Origin: an uncultured Mycoplasmatota bacterium
GTDB taxonomy: Bacteria > Bacillota_I > Bacilli_A > RF39 > UBA660
Direction: 5' to 3'
Length of the DNA: 36,088 nucleotides
NCBI GenBank assembly: GCA_900549625.1
Contig: URPE01000008.1
Location: 1-36,088 of the forward strand
The translations under genes were made by a program, and so were the position numbers. Numbering within the stretch: position 1 is the stretch's first letter; each line of letters starts with the position of its first letter. The notes under the pieces were generated by a model. The model did no database searches and was not told the DNA's origin. It saw nothing but the letters and a program-made list of their open reading frames with translations. Shown here in pieces: positions 17,271 through 25,065 of the stretch.

Positions 17271-18033
17271 ACATATATAAAACTTTTAAAATATAACTAA
17301 ATTTATCCATAAAAACAAATACTATTAATGTTGCCGAAATCAAAAAAGGCCCAAAAGGAACTTCCCTATTTAATTTACTTAATAAAGCATAAGTAGCATA
17401 AGGTAAAGCTAAAAACGTTGATAATACAAGTGCTATAAAGCCATAAGGTATCCCTATACTAGCGCCTATTACATAAGATAACTTAATATCTCCACCTCCA
17501 AGAGCTTCTCTTTTAAATACCTTACTACCCAAAAACCCTATAAAAAGCATAAACAAAAACAATATAAACCCACTAAAAATAGAAACAAAAGCACTCTTTA
17601 ACCCCATATAATACCATTTTAAAATAAAAATTAATATACTACTAATTATAAGCGGTGAATCTAAAATAATCATTTCTTTAAAATCAGTCACAAAGATTAA
17701 AACAACTAAAGAAGATAATATTATAATCATATAAAAATTATAACTTAACCCATAAACATAATAAGATAAAGCAAAAATAATACCTAATGATATTTCTAAA
17801 ACCCAAGTCCACCATTCTAACTTTTCTTTGCAATAACGGCATCTTCCTTTTAAAATTAAAAAAGATAACCCTGGTATTAAATCATACCATTTTAAAGGAT
17901 GTTTACATTTATCACAATGACTACCAGGCCTTACTATAGACTCACCCCTTAATAATCTAGTTGCTACTACACCATAAAAGGAAGCTAAAACACTTCCTAA
18001 TATATAGAACATTAATATATAAAATAACTTCAT
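17269..18033 (-). CDS. Prepilin peptidase (A24A, PilD/ComC family)
   Basis: Membrane aspartic protease that cleaves and N-methylates type IV prepilins. The N-terminal cytoplasmic domain has the paired zinc Cys motifs CDKC and CRYC around PGLSFLILKGRC. The catalytic Asp residues are in VTDFKEMIILD and GGGDIKL (family GxGDxK). About seven hydrophobic segments follow. 254 residues. It lies 8 bases after gspF in the same transcription unit. Its substrate prepilin is not encoded in this window. Confidence 0.95.
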   Translation of the reverse strand: MKLFYILMFYILGSVLASFYGVVATRLLRGESIVRPGSHCDKCKHPLKWYDLIPGLSFLILKGRCRYCKEKLEWWTWVLEISLGIIFALSYYVYGLSYNFYMIIILSSLVVLIFVTDFKEMIILDSPLIISSILIFILKWYYMGLKSAFVSIFSGFILFLFMLFIGFLGSKVFKREALGGGDIKLSYVIGASIGIPYGFIALVLSTFLALPYATYALLSKLNREVPFGPFLISATLIVFVFMDKFSYILKVLYM

Positions 18034-18041
18034 AAACCCTC

Positions 18042-19646
18042 CTACTGCACTTTATTCATTAAATCAAACATTGGTACAATAACAGCTAATACTATAACCC
18101 CTACTACTACAGCTAAAAAACAAATAAGTATAGGTTCTATAAAAGATTTCATATTATTAATTATATTACGATGCATTTCTTGATAATAATTACTTACTTT
18201 ACCCATCATTGAAGCAAGTTCCCCAGTTGATTCACCAGTAACAATCATATAATATGCAACATCAGGTACTGCCCAATGATTTTCAAACGCTTTACTAATC
18301 TTTTCCCCTTTTAATACATTATCAATAGTATTATACATAATTTCTTTATATATCTCATTATTAGTAATCTTACTTAATATATTAATACTATCAGTAATAA
18401 AAACATTATTACGTAAAAGAGAAGAAAAAGTCTTAGAAAAAATAGTCATTTCATTATATTTAATTATATTACCAAATATTGGTAATTTCATAGCAAATGT
18501 TTGTAAAGCTTTTCTAAAAGCTTTAATCTTTTTATAACAAATAACAATAACTACTACTCCAAGCACCAGACTAAATAATATCATCCCTAAATAATTTTGT
18601 AAAAATTCACTTAAATGAATAATAAATAAGGTAAGTCCCCCTATTTCTGATCCAGAACTATCATAAATTTTAACAAACTCAGGAATTACCCATACCATAA
18701 TAAATGTTATAACAGCTAAACTAAATATCATAATAACAGATGGATAAGTAATAGCAGAAATCATTTGTTTATGTGTTTTATCTATTTCTTCATAGTAATT
18801 AGCCATATCATCTAGTGTTTCTTCTAATTCACCAGTAGCTTCAGCAGCTTTTATCATATTGATTAAAAGTGGTGGAAACATATCACCTTGTTTTTCTAAA
18901 GCTGTCGAAAAATTCTCCCCCATAGTAAGTTCATAAATTATTGATCTAAACGCTCTTTTATGACTTGCTTTTTTATTCATTTGTAAGTTTAAAATACGAA
19001 TAGACTCCGTAAGAGTAATACCACTTTTTATATAAGTAGATAATTGAGTTAACCAAAACAATAAATCTTTAGTACTTAATTTAGGAGCAAAAACACTAGA
19101 TTTACCATAAAACATTTCAATATATTTATTATTTTCTATTTTATAAACTTCATATCCATCTTGTACTAAAAAAGTATTAACATCTAATTTAGAAAACCCA
19201 TTAATATAACCAGTTTCTAATTTACCATCACGTGCTTTAGCCGTAAATTTATAAACATGAGCTTCTTTAGAACGAACAGCCCCAGGCCCTTGCAATTCAG
19301 ATAATAAACTTAACTTTTCTTTTTCTAATAAAGCTATCTTTTTCTTCATATAATGTGTATTTCTAAGTAAATCAGAAACATCCATATTTAATAGACTTTT
19401 CTTCTTATCAGTATTTTCTTTAGACTTATTACTAGTACTACTTCTATAAGCTTTAAATACTACATTACTAACATTATTCCAAATAGTAACAGGAATATCT
19501 ATGAAAACATATGTAAAACCACGTATAGCATATTTAAAAATAGAAAGAATAACTAAAAACACATACTTAAAACTAGCAAATAGCCCAAGCCCTGGATACT
19601 TCAAAGGCTTTAATGGACTACTTTGATTCATAACTTCATTGTTCAC
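18042..19646 (-). CDS. GspF/PilC-type inner-membrane platform protein with N-terminal extension
   Basis: Platform protein that couples the assembly ATPase to pilus growth. The C-terminal ~400 residues hold two GspF domains: FWLTQLSTYIKSGITLTESI...AEATGELEETL and FSKTFSSLLRNNVFITDSI...TGESTGELASMM. Three membrane segments are near MIFSLAVITFIMVWVIP, MILFSLVLGVVVIVIC and the C-terminus. The first ~130 residues are an addition: a hydrophobic helix (about 25-50), a Lys/Ser-rich linker and a coiled coil (KKKIALLEKEKLSLLSEL). GTG 19646 fits the AAAGGATGA ribosome site best; ATG 19655 and ATG 19631 are alternatives. Confidence 0.9.
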   Translation of the reverse strand: MNNEVMNQSSPLKPLKYPGLGLFASFKYVFLVILSIFKYAIRGFTYVFIDIPVTIWNNVSNVVFKAYRSSTSNKSKENTDKKKSLLNMDVSDLLRNTHYMKKKIALLEKEKLSLLSELQGPGAVRSKEAHVYKFTAKARDGKLETGYINGFSKLDVNTFLVQDGYEVYKIENNKYIEMFYGKSSVFAPKLSTKDLLFWLTQLSTYIKSGITLTESIRILNLQMNKKASHKRAFRSIIYELTMGENFSTALEKQGDMFPPLLINMIKAAEATGELEETLDDMANYYEEIDKTHKQMISAITYPSVIMIFSLAVITFIMVWVIPEFVKIYDSSGSEIGGLTLFIIHLSEFLQNYLGMILFSLVLGVVVIVICYKKIKAFRKALQTFAMKLPIFGNIIKYNEMTIFSKTFSSLLRNNVFITDSINILSKITNNEIYKEIMYNTIDNVLKGEKISKAFENHWAVPDVAYYMIVTGESTGELASMMGKVSNYYQEMHRNIINNMKSFIEPILICFLAVVVGVIVLAVIVPMFDLMNKVQ

Positions 19647-19688
19647 TAAAATCATCCTTTCTATTCTACTAAATAATTATTAATATCT

Positions 19689-19734
19689 ATTATACGCTCA
19701 CTATTTATAGTCTTTATTTATTACAAATAGTGAG
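19689..19734 (-). promoter_or_regulatory. gspF-pilD promoter with inverted-repeat operator
   Basis: A TATAAT -10 lies at 19694-19689. CTCACTATTT (19697-19706) and AAATAGTGAG (19725-19734) form a 10-bp inverted repeat with an 18-base gap over the -35 region, where no good -35 hexamer is visible. That suggests an activator or repressor site. Confidence 0.5.
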
Positions 19735-19815
19735 TATAATTAATATTCTTTATAAACGTATATCTACTTTTTAAACTCATGATCTATTTTCTTTCTTTTT
19801 TTAAAATTTGATCGG

Positions 19816-19847
19816 TCCTAGGCTCCGCCTAGACGACTCTAGGGCGG
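19816..19847. repeat. GC-rich hairpin downstream of the VR2 gene
   Basis: CCGCCTAGA (19825-19833), loop CGAC, then TCTAGGGCGG (19838-19847): a 9-bp stem with one bulged G, preceded by the palindrome CCTAGG. It sits 33 bases past the stop of the 955-residue protein, in DNA that is otherwise AT-rich. DGR targets often have a hairpin just after the variable region. No T-run follows on the minus strand, so it is a poor intrinsic terminator. Confidence 0.5.
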
Positions 19848-19879
19848 ATATACTAAACGTCTCGTGGTTTTATTACACC

Positions 19880-22747
19880 CTAACTAAGGATGAAGGGATT
19901 TCCTGAGCTGCCATCTCCGCTTTGGAACAACGTATTCGATAACAGAAAACCGACGGGACGGACGCCTAAGCCGTTGGCCGCATAGCTCTGTCCGACGATG
20001 CCAGAGGAGTTCACATAGCCAGTGCTGTCCACAGAGAACACACTGTAAGCACGGATAGAGTCAGTATACGGCGATAATGTCCATTGTTCGATACCATTTT
20101 CATATAGCCAATCATTATAATAGCACTCCCTATTACTACTATTACTTGCCCAACTGTTTAAGGTTGTATTTAAACATGTTGCTCGGGCTGTTGTACTACT
20201 GCCACTTGTTGCATATCCATAATCTGATGGATACATTAAGCCTATCTTTCCTGTCCATGTTAAGGTTCTTGATACCGTGTCTGTACAAGAAGTTCCACTT
20301 GTACAAATTTTTCCATTTCTTGTTCCTCTTTCTTCTGTGTACCATTTACTTGCTATTTGACCATTTGTCGTTGATGCTCCTGTATTCCATACGGCATTCC
20401 CTATCATATTTTTTAATTTGTCTTTTATACCTGATCTTGTGAAACCACAACTTGTTTTTTGATTTTTAATATTATTATAGCATGTTCCTGACTGGTTATT
20501 CCAATATAATGATCCACCTACAGTTTGACTTTCATAGCCTGGATTTAATAGTTTCATTAAGTCTGCTTGGCTCCATTCATTTACACCATAACCATTATTA
20601 ATTCTTGATATACTTGTATCCCATGAGTAAGCACCTATTGATGTACTTCTTATTATTTTTACACGATCTTCTTTATTGCCTGTACCATCATCTATATTTT
20701 TCATGACACCAATAATACGCCATATATCGCCATCAAAACTTACATAGTTATTTGGATTTTTTCCAATATATCTTGCGTTACCATAATCATCTGTTGCTAA
20801 GTTTGTTGTATCGGTTGTTGCTAATTGTGTGATTTTTGTTGTTAACAGTATTGTGATAGCTACTTGATTGGTAGTATTTTCCACATTTCCAGCATTATCT
20901 GTAACTCTTAAATATATAGTATAAGTACCAACACTTAAACCAGTAAATGTATATGTTGAACTTATTGAAGAATAATATGTTGTATTATCAATACTATATT
21001 CATACTTTGCTATACCACTATCAGTATCACTAGACTTACTTGCATCAACTGTTATTGAATTACTTGTTTTTGTTAATGTCATACTTGCGGTTGGAGATGT
21101 GGTATCGACTTTGTCAACTGAAACACTAGTATGACTTATTAATCCAGCCAAATCTTTAACCCATACATAATATGTACCATTTTTAGTAACTTTTTTAGTT
21201 ATTGTTATACTACTGCCTGTAAGATATTCCCATGATGTTGGTGTTATTTCGGTGGTTGTAACTGCATAACCATCAAGACCAGATTCACCATCCCTAAAAT
21301 ACATACTGATTGTATTTGATGTACTCCATTCATTCGAAGCACTAACACTCAAATATGGAGCAATACCATCCACTTTAGTAACAGTTATTGTTTTATTTAC
21401 TATATGTCCCGCTCCATTTTTTACCCAGAAGTATATTGTACCATTTTTACTAGCCTTATAAGTATAAGTACTTTCAGTTATAACATTGTCTACACTTGTC
21501 CAACTAGTAGGTTCACTGCTAGATTCAGTGAAGGCATAACCTATTATACCAGACTCTGTGTCTTTTGCTACCGCGGTTATTGTACTAGTTGCCCCATAGC
21601 TACTTTGTTCAGTTAAACTAACAATGGTTGGTGCAGTAGTATCAACATGACTTACTACTACTTCTTTATGACTAATATTACCTAATGCATCTTTTGCATA
21701 TACGTAATATGTTTTATTACTAGTAACATCTTTAGTTATAGTTGCTGTTTTACCAGTAACACTTGTCCAATTAGTAGGCTCTGTTTCAGTTTCTGTTAAA
21801 GCATAGCCACTAAGACCTGATTTATTATCTTCTAAAGTGATATTAACGGTATTACTAGCATTCCAATCATTTGAAGCGGAAACTGTTATAACTGGTCCTG
21901 TTTTATCTAACTTAGATAAAACAACACTTTCACTTTTTAAATTACCCATTTCATCACGAAAATAAATAGTTTCATCTTTATCTTCTGTATACGTCTTAGT
22001 TATTATAACATTCTTACTAGGTGTATCAATACTTGTATAAGTTATATTATCAGTACTATATTCTATTAAATTATAATTAGTACTTGTAGCATTTATATCT
22101 ACTGTTTCACTATCTTTTGTATATTCAGTTGTCTTAGTATTGTAAGTAATAGTTATATCATTTGTTAATTTATCTTGTTCAATATAACTTGCAATAACAC
22201 TTATCTTACTTTTAAATGATGCACTCATAGTCTCTTCTAAAGCTGGTGTATCATAATCCATCCATAATTTTAAATTATAATCTACCGAGTCACCCACTTC
22301 ACCATTAGGTGCTAATGACCCACTAGTAAGTTTAAAAGATGTATCAGCCCCAGTAATTGTCGGACTAACTTTATTATAATTACTTAATAAACGTGGTGCA
22401 CTACCATTTAAAGATACTTTAATATAAGCATTATCTAGTCTTTTTGTTATATCTGCATCTAATATATCTTCTAAGTTTACTTGATAAGCAGCATATGTTG
22501 TACATGTATTTTTAATTGTAAAAGAATAGCCATTTTCTTTTAATCCTTCATCATCTGTTATAGGATAAGTCTTTTGTAAATTAATAGAATCACCCTCATT
22601 AGTTAATATTACTTTAAAGCACTCACTACTAGCAATATTAAAATCCGTTTGAGTTGTTACCATCATCCAATAAGCAAAAGAGCCCCCTATAAGCAAACAT
22701 AATAAAGATACAAATATTAATAACATCTTTTTCTTATTCTTTTTCAT
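19880..22747 (-). CDS. Large secreted multi-Ig protein with C-type-lectin/DUF6273-like tip and DGR-like variable end
   Basis: 955-residue surface protein. The signal helix (8-27) ends GGSFAYW, a SipW-type signal. Residues about 30-195 form a camelysin/TasA-like sandwich. Next come about four Ig-like repeats of roughly 85-95 residues with the recurring DxTxP, ESGI/SGLxGYA, PTxW and TYYVWVKD motifs (about 200-565). A PKD/fibronectin-like repeat (about 570-650) follows. The C-terminal lectin-like domain (about 665-955) is closely similar to that of the protein at 13821. It ends WTLSPY...GVRPVGFLLSN, and this end is GC-rich (VR2). The layout, a stalk with a variable tip, fits an adhesin. AAAGGTAGG precedes the ATG. 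Confidence 0.87.
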   Translation of the reverse strand: MKKNKKKMLLIFVSLLCLLIGGSFAYWMMVTTQTDFNIASSECFKVILTNEGDSINLQKTYPITDDEGLKENGYSFTIKNTCTTYAAYQVNLEDILDADITKRLDNAYIKVSLNGSAPRLLSNYNKVSPTITGADTSFKLTSGSLAPNGEVGDSVDYNLKLWMDYDTPALEETMSASFKSKISVIASYIEQDKLTNDITITYNTKTTEYTKDSETVDINATSTNYNLIEYSTDNITYTSIDTPSKNVIITKTYTEDKDETIYFRDEMGNLKSESVVLSKLDKTGPVITVSASNDWNASNTVNITLEDNKSGLSGYALTETETEPTNWTSVTGKTATITKDVTSNKTYYVYAKDALGNISHKEVVVSHVDTTAPTIVSLTEQSSYGATSTITAVAKDTESGIIGYAFTESSSEPTSWTSVDNVITESTYTYKASKNGTIYFWVKNGAGHIVNKTITVTKVDGIAPYLSVSASNEWSTSNTISMYFRDGESGLDGYAVTTTEITPTSWEYLTGSSITITKKVTKNGTYYVWVKDLAGLISHTSVSVDKVDTTSPTASMTLTKTSNSITVDASKSSDTDSGIAKYEYSIDNTTYYSSISSTYTFTGLSVGTYTIYLRVTDNAGNVENTTNQVAITILLTTKITQLATTDTTNLATDDYGNARYIGKNPNNYVSFDGDIWRIIGVMKNIDDGTGNKEDRVKIIRSTSIGAYSWDTSISRINNGYGVNEWSQADLMKLLNPGYESQTVGGSLYWNNQSGTCYNNIKNQKTSCGFTRSGIKDKLKNMIGNAVWNTGASTTNGQIASKWYTEERGTRNGKICTSGTSCTDTVSRTLTWTGKIGLMYPSDYGYATSGSSTTARATCLNTTLNSWASNSSNRECYYNDWLYENGIEQWTLSPYTDSIRAYSVFSVDSTGYVNSSGIVGQSYAANGLGVRPVGFLLSNTLFQSGDGSSGNPFILS
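19945..20086 (-). other. Candidate DGR variable region VR2
   Basis: Begins at CAATGG (20086-20081). The 22 codons 20068-20003 align to VR1 with changes mainly at codon positions 1 and 2 and fixed third-position pyrimidines. Codons here (GTG, TTC, GGC, CGT, CCC, GTC) are GC-rich, unlike the AT-rich codons just upstream in the same gene. It ends near GVRPVGFLLSN. Confidence 0.7.
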
Positions 22748-22774
22748 ACAATACCTACCTTTACTCTAATTAAA

Positions 22775-22803
22775 ATTTTACTATAAATTAATTATAAATT
22801 CAA
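22775..22803 (-). promoter_or_regulatory. Promoter of the 955-residue surface protein
   Basis: TTGAAT (22803-22798), a 17-base spacer and TAAAAT (22780-22775). No homopolymer tract, unlike the promoter of its paralogue. Confidence 0.6.
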
Positions 22804-22850
22804 TAAAATAATGTTATATTTTGCATATACTATAATAAGTAGGTGTTAAT

Positions 22851-23135
22851 ATGTATCCAGGTATACTTAAAACAAGTCTTAATTTACCAAAGGTTATTAA
22901 TGGTGTTTCAAAAACACTATCTGTTGCTAATCAACTAATACCTTTATATGTAAAAGCAAAACCCTTAATTAATAATGCTAAAAGCACTTTTAATGTAGCT
23001 AAAGAAATACTTAGTACTACAAATACTAATAATCATGAATTACCTAGCAAAGTAAATCAAACCAAAGAAAAAAGAAGTGTTAATACCGTAACACCTCCCA
23101 CTAAGAACACTAATAATCCCGTTTTCTTTTTATAA
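22851..23135 (+). CDS. Small YqfQ-like protein
   Basis: A 94-residue protein with an N-terminal half rich in short hydrophobic helices (VINGVSKTLSVANQLIPLYVKAKPLINNAKSTF as separate segments) and a polar Asn/Thr/Lys tail. The repeated pattern resembles the C-terminal part of Bacillus YqfQ (VrrA-like), which lies in the same dnaG-sigA-trmK neighbourhood. A TATAAT at 22831-22836 and AGGTG at 22841 support expression. It is convergent with trmK and overlaps it by 6 bases at the tails. The family link is by eye and tentative. Confidence 0.55.
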   Translation: MYPGILKTSLNLPKVINGVSKTLSVANQLIPLYVKAKPLINNAKSTFNVAKEILSTTNTNNHELPSKVNQTKEKRSVNTVTPPTKNTNNPVFFL

Positions 23136-23771
23136 GTAATAACTTAAGTATTCTTTTTTTAATTTTAATTCTTTATTTTTATCCTTTGGTACTTTATCTA
23201 ATAAATAATCTAATTTTTTATTTATATATTCATAATATTCTTTATTATCTTTATTGTATTTACCATATAAATATTCATATGGCTTTAAAGTATCTTTACC
23301 ACATATATACTCTATAATAGAGTAGTAATGTCCTTTTTCATAAACAACTATTTCTTTATTTATTTTATAATTAATAGATTCCATATACTTTCTTAATACA
23401 TCTAAATCATTATTAGATTGAATAATTATTTTTTTAATAGGTATTAATTTTTCTTTTAAAGATAAAATGCTTATTATAGTAGTAGTCCCCATACCAGCAA
23501 TAACAAGTGTATTATAATCAGAAGTATCAATATTTTCTAAGCCATCAGTAAGTTTAGTTTGAATAATATTTTCTAACCCTTCTTTTTTTATATTATCTTT
23601 AGCTATTTGCATAGCCCCTTTATGAATATCAGTAGCAAGTATTTTTTTAGAACCCTTATGTGCCATTAAAATAGCAACATACGCGTGATCACAGCCAATA
23701 TCGATAATGTTATCACAAGCGTCTAATAAAGATAAAATAGCCTTAATTCTTTTACTTTGCATATTAATCAT
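23130..23771 (-). CDS. trmK: tRNA (adenine(22)-N(1))-methyltransferase
   Basis: SAM-dependent methyltransferase making m1A22 in bacterial tRNAs. The Rossmann motif IDIGCDHAYVAI (about 18-29) binds SAM, ATDIH follows at the second strand, and AGMGTTTI is the family signature (TrmK AGMGG-like). A C-terminal coiled coil of about 60 charged residues fits TrmK. 213 residues. It overlaps rpoD by 8 bases; ATG 23762 three codons in is an alternative start, and neither has a strong ribosome site. Confidence 0.93.
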   Translation of the reverse strand: MINMQSKRIKAILSLLDACDNIIDIGCDHAYVAILMAHKGSKKILATDIHKGAMQIAKDNIKKEGLENIIQTKLTDGLENIDTSDYNTLVIAGMGTTTIISILSLKEKLIPIKKIIIQSNNDLDVLRKYMESINYKINKEIVVYEKGHYYSIIEYICGKDTLKPYEYLYGKYNKDNKEYYEYINKKLDYLLDKVPKDKNKELKLKKEYLSYYL

Positions 23772-25065
23772 TTAAGAAGTCTTTTAATTTTTTAGCCCTT
23801 GATGGATGACGTAATTTTCTTAAGGCTTTAGCCTCAATTTGTCTAATACGTTCCCTTGTAACATTAAATCTTTTACCTACTTCTTCTAGTGTATGACTAG
23901 TCCCATCAATAAGACCAAATCTAAGTTCTAAAACTTCTTGTTCTCTTTCTTGTAATGTTTCTAATACTGCTTTTATTTCTTCTTTTAATATTTCATTAGT
24001 CGCATATTCTTCTGGTGTCATAGCATTAATGTCTTTTACAAAATCACCTAAGTGTGAATCATCTTCTTCACCAATTGGTGTTTCAAGTGATACAGGGTCT
24101 TGACTAATTTTAATAACTTCCCGAACTTTTTCAACCGTAATACCCATTTTTTCAGCTAGTTCTTCTTCACTTGGCTCACGGTTTAACTCAAGTGTTAATT
24201 GTCTTTGAATACGGGCCATCTTATTAATTGTTTCAACCATATGTACAGGAACTCTTATTGTTCTTGCTTGATCAGCTAAGGCTCTAGTAATTGCTTGTCT
24301 AATCCACCATGTAGCATATGTTGAAAATTTATAACCTTTGTCATAGTCAAATTTATCAACTGCTTTCATAAGACCAATATTACCTTCTTGAATTAGATCT
24401 AGGAATAATAAGCCTCTGCCAACATAACGTTTAGCAATAGACACTACTAATCTAAGATTTGATTCAGCAAGTTTATTTTTAGCTTCTTCATCACCCTCGG
24501 CAACACGTACTGATAAATCCATTTCTTCTTCTGGTGTTAATAAAGAAATACGTCCAATTTCTTTTAAATACATTCTTACAGGATCATTTATATTTACATC
24601 CTTAGTAATTTCATTATCATCTAAAATAATTGGTTCTTCAGTATCACCCTTAGCTCCATTAGAACTTACATCATCATCTTCTCCAACTATTTCAATATCA
24701 TTATCAACTAAAGCCGTATACAACTCATCTAACGAATCATTATCTACATCTAACCCTTTTAGGGCCCCCGCTAATTCTTCAAAAGTAATTTTGCCCTTTT
24801 CTTTACCAAGTTTAATTAATTCTTCTTTACGTTCTTCAAAAGGCTTTATTTCACTTACTTTAACAACACTCTCTTGCTTTTTCTTAACAGGTGCTTTATC
24901 AAGTATTTCAATATTATGAAGACTTAATTCTCTTTGAAACTCTAAAACCTCACTCTCAGAGATCTTACATTCTTTTGAAATCTCAATAATCTCCCCTATT
25001 AAGACATATCCATCTTTTTTCCCTTTTTCAATTAACTCATTCTTTTTCATTTCAAATTTTGTCAT
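23764..25065 (-). CDS. rpoD: Primary sigma factor with duplicated region 1.1
   Basis: Housekeeping sigma-70 (SigA/RpoD), which directs RNA polymerase to the TTGACA/TATAAT promoters seen throughout the window. Regions 1.2-2 run DPVRMYLKEIG...LLFLDLIQEGNIGLMKAV...YATWWIRQAI. Region 3 is RVPVHMVETINK, and region 4 ends with VTRERIRQIEAKALRKLRHP. Unusual: the N-terminus has two similar ~50-residue segments, 7-55 (ELIEKGKKDGYVLIGEI...HNIEIL) and 80-128 (ELIKLGKEKGKITFEEL...NDIEIV). Both look like region 1.1, normally present once. ATGA overlap with dnaG. Confidence 0.97.
   Translation of the reverse strand: MTKFEMKKNELIEKGKKDGYVLIGEIIEISKECKISESEVLEFQRELSLHNIEILDKAPVKKKQESVVKVSEIKPFEERKEELIKLGKEKGKITFEELAGALKGLDVDNDSLDELYTALVDNDIEIVGEDDDVSSNGAKGDTEEPIILDDNEITKDVNINDPVRMYLKEIGRISLLTPEEEMDLSVRVAEGDEEAKNKLAESNLRLVVSIAKRYVGRGLLFLDLIQEGNIGLMKAVDKFDYDKGYKFSTYATWWIRQAITRALADQARTIRVPVHMVETINKMARIQRQLTLELNREPSEEELAEKMGITVEKVREVIKISQDPVSLETPIGEEDDSHLGDFVKDINAMTPEEYATNEILKEEIKAVLETLQEREQEVLELRFGLIDGTSHTLEEVGKRFNVTRERIRQIEAKALRKLRHPSRAKKLKDFLND

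Noticed and set aside
13821..22747. DGR reverse transcriptase, Avd or template repeat inside the window
   Set aside because: No RT-like protein and no third copy of the GTGTTCTCTGTG block were found; the DGR core must be elsewhere if it exists.
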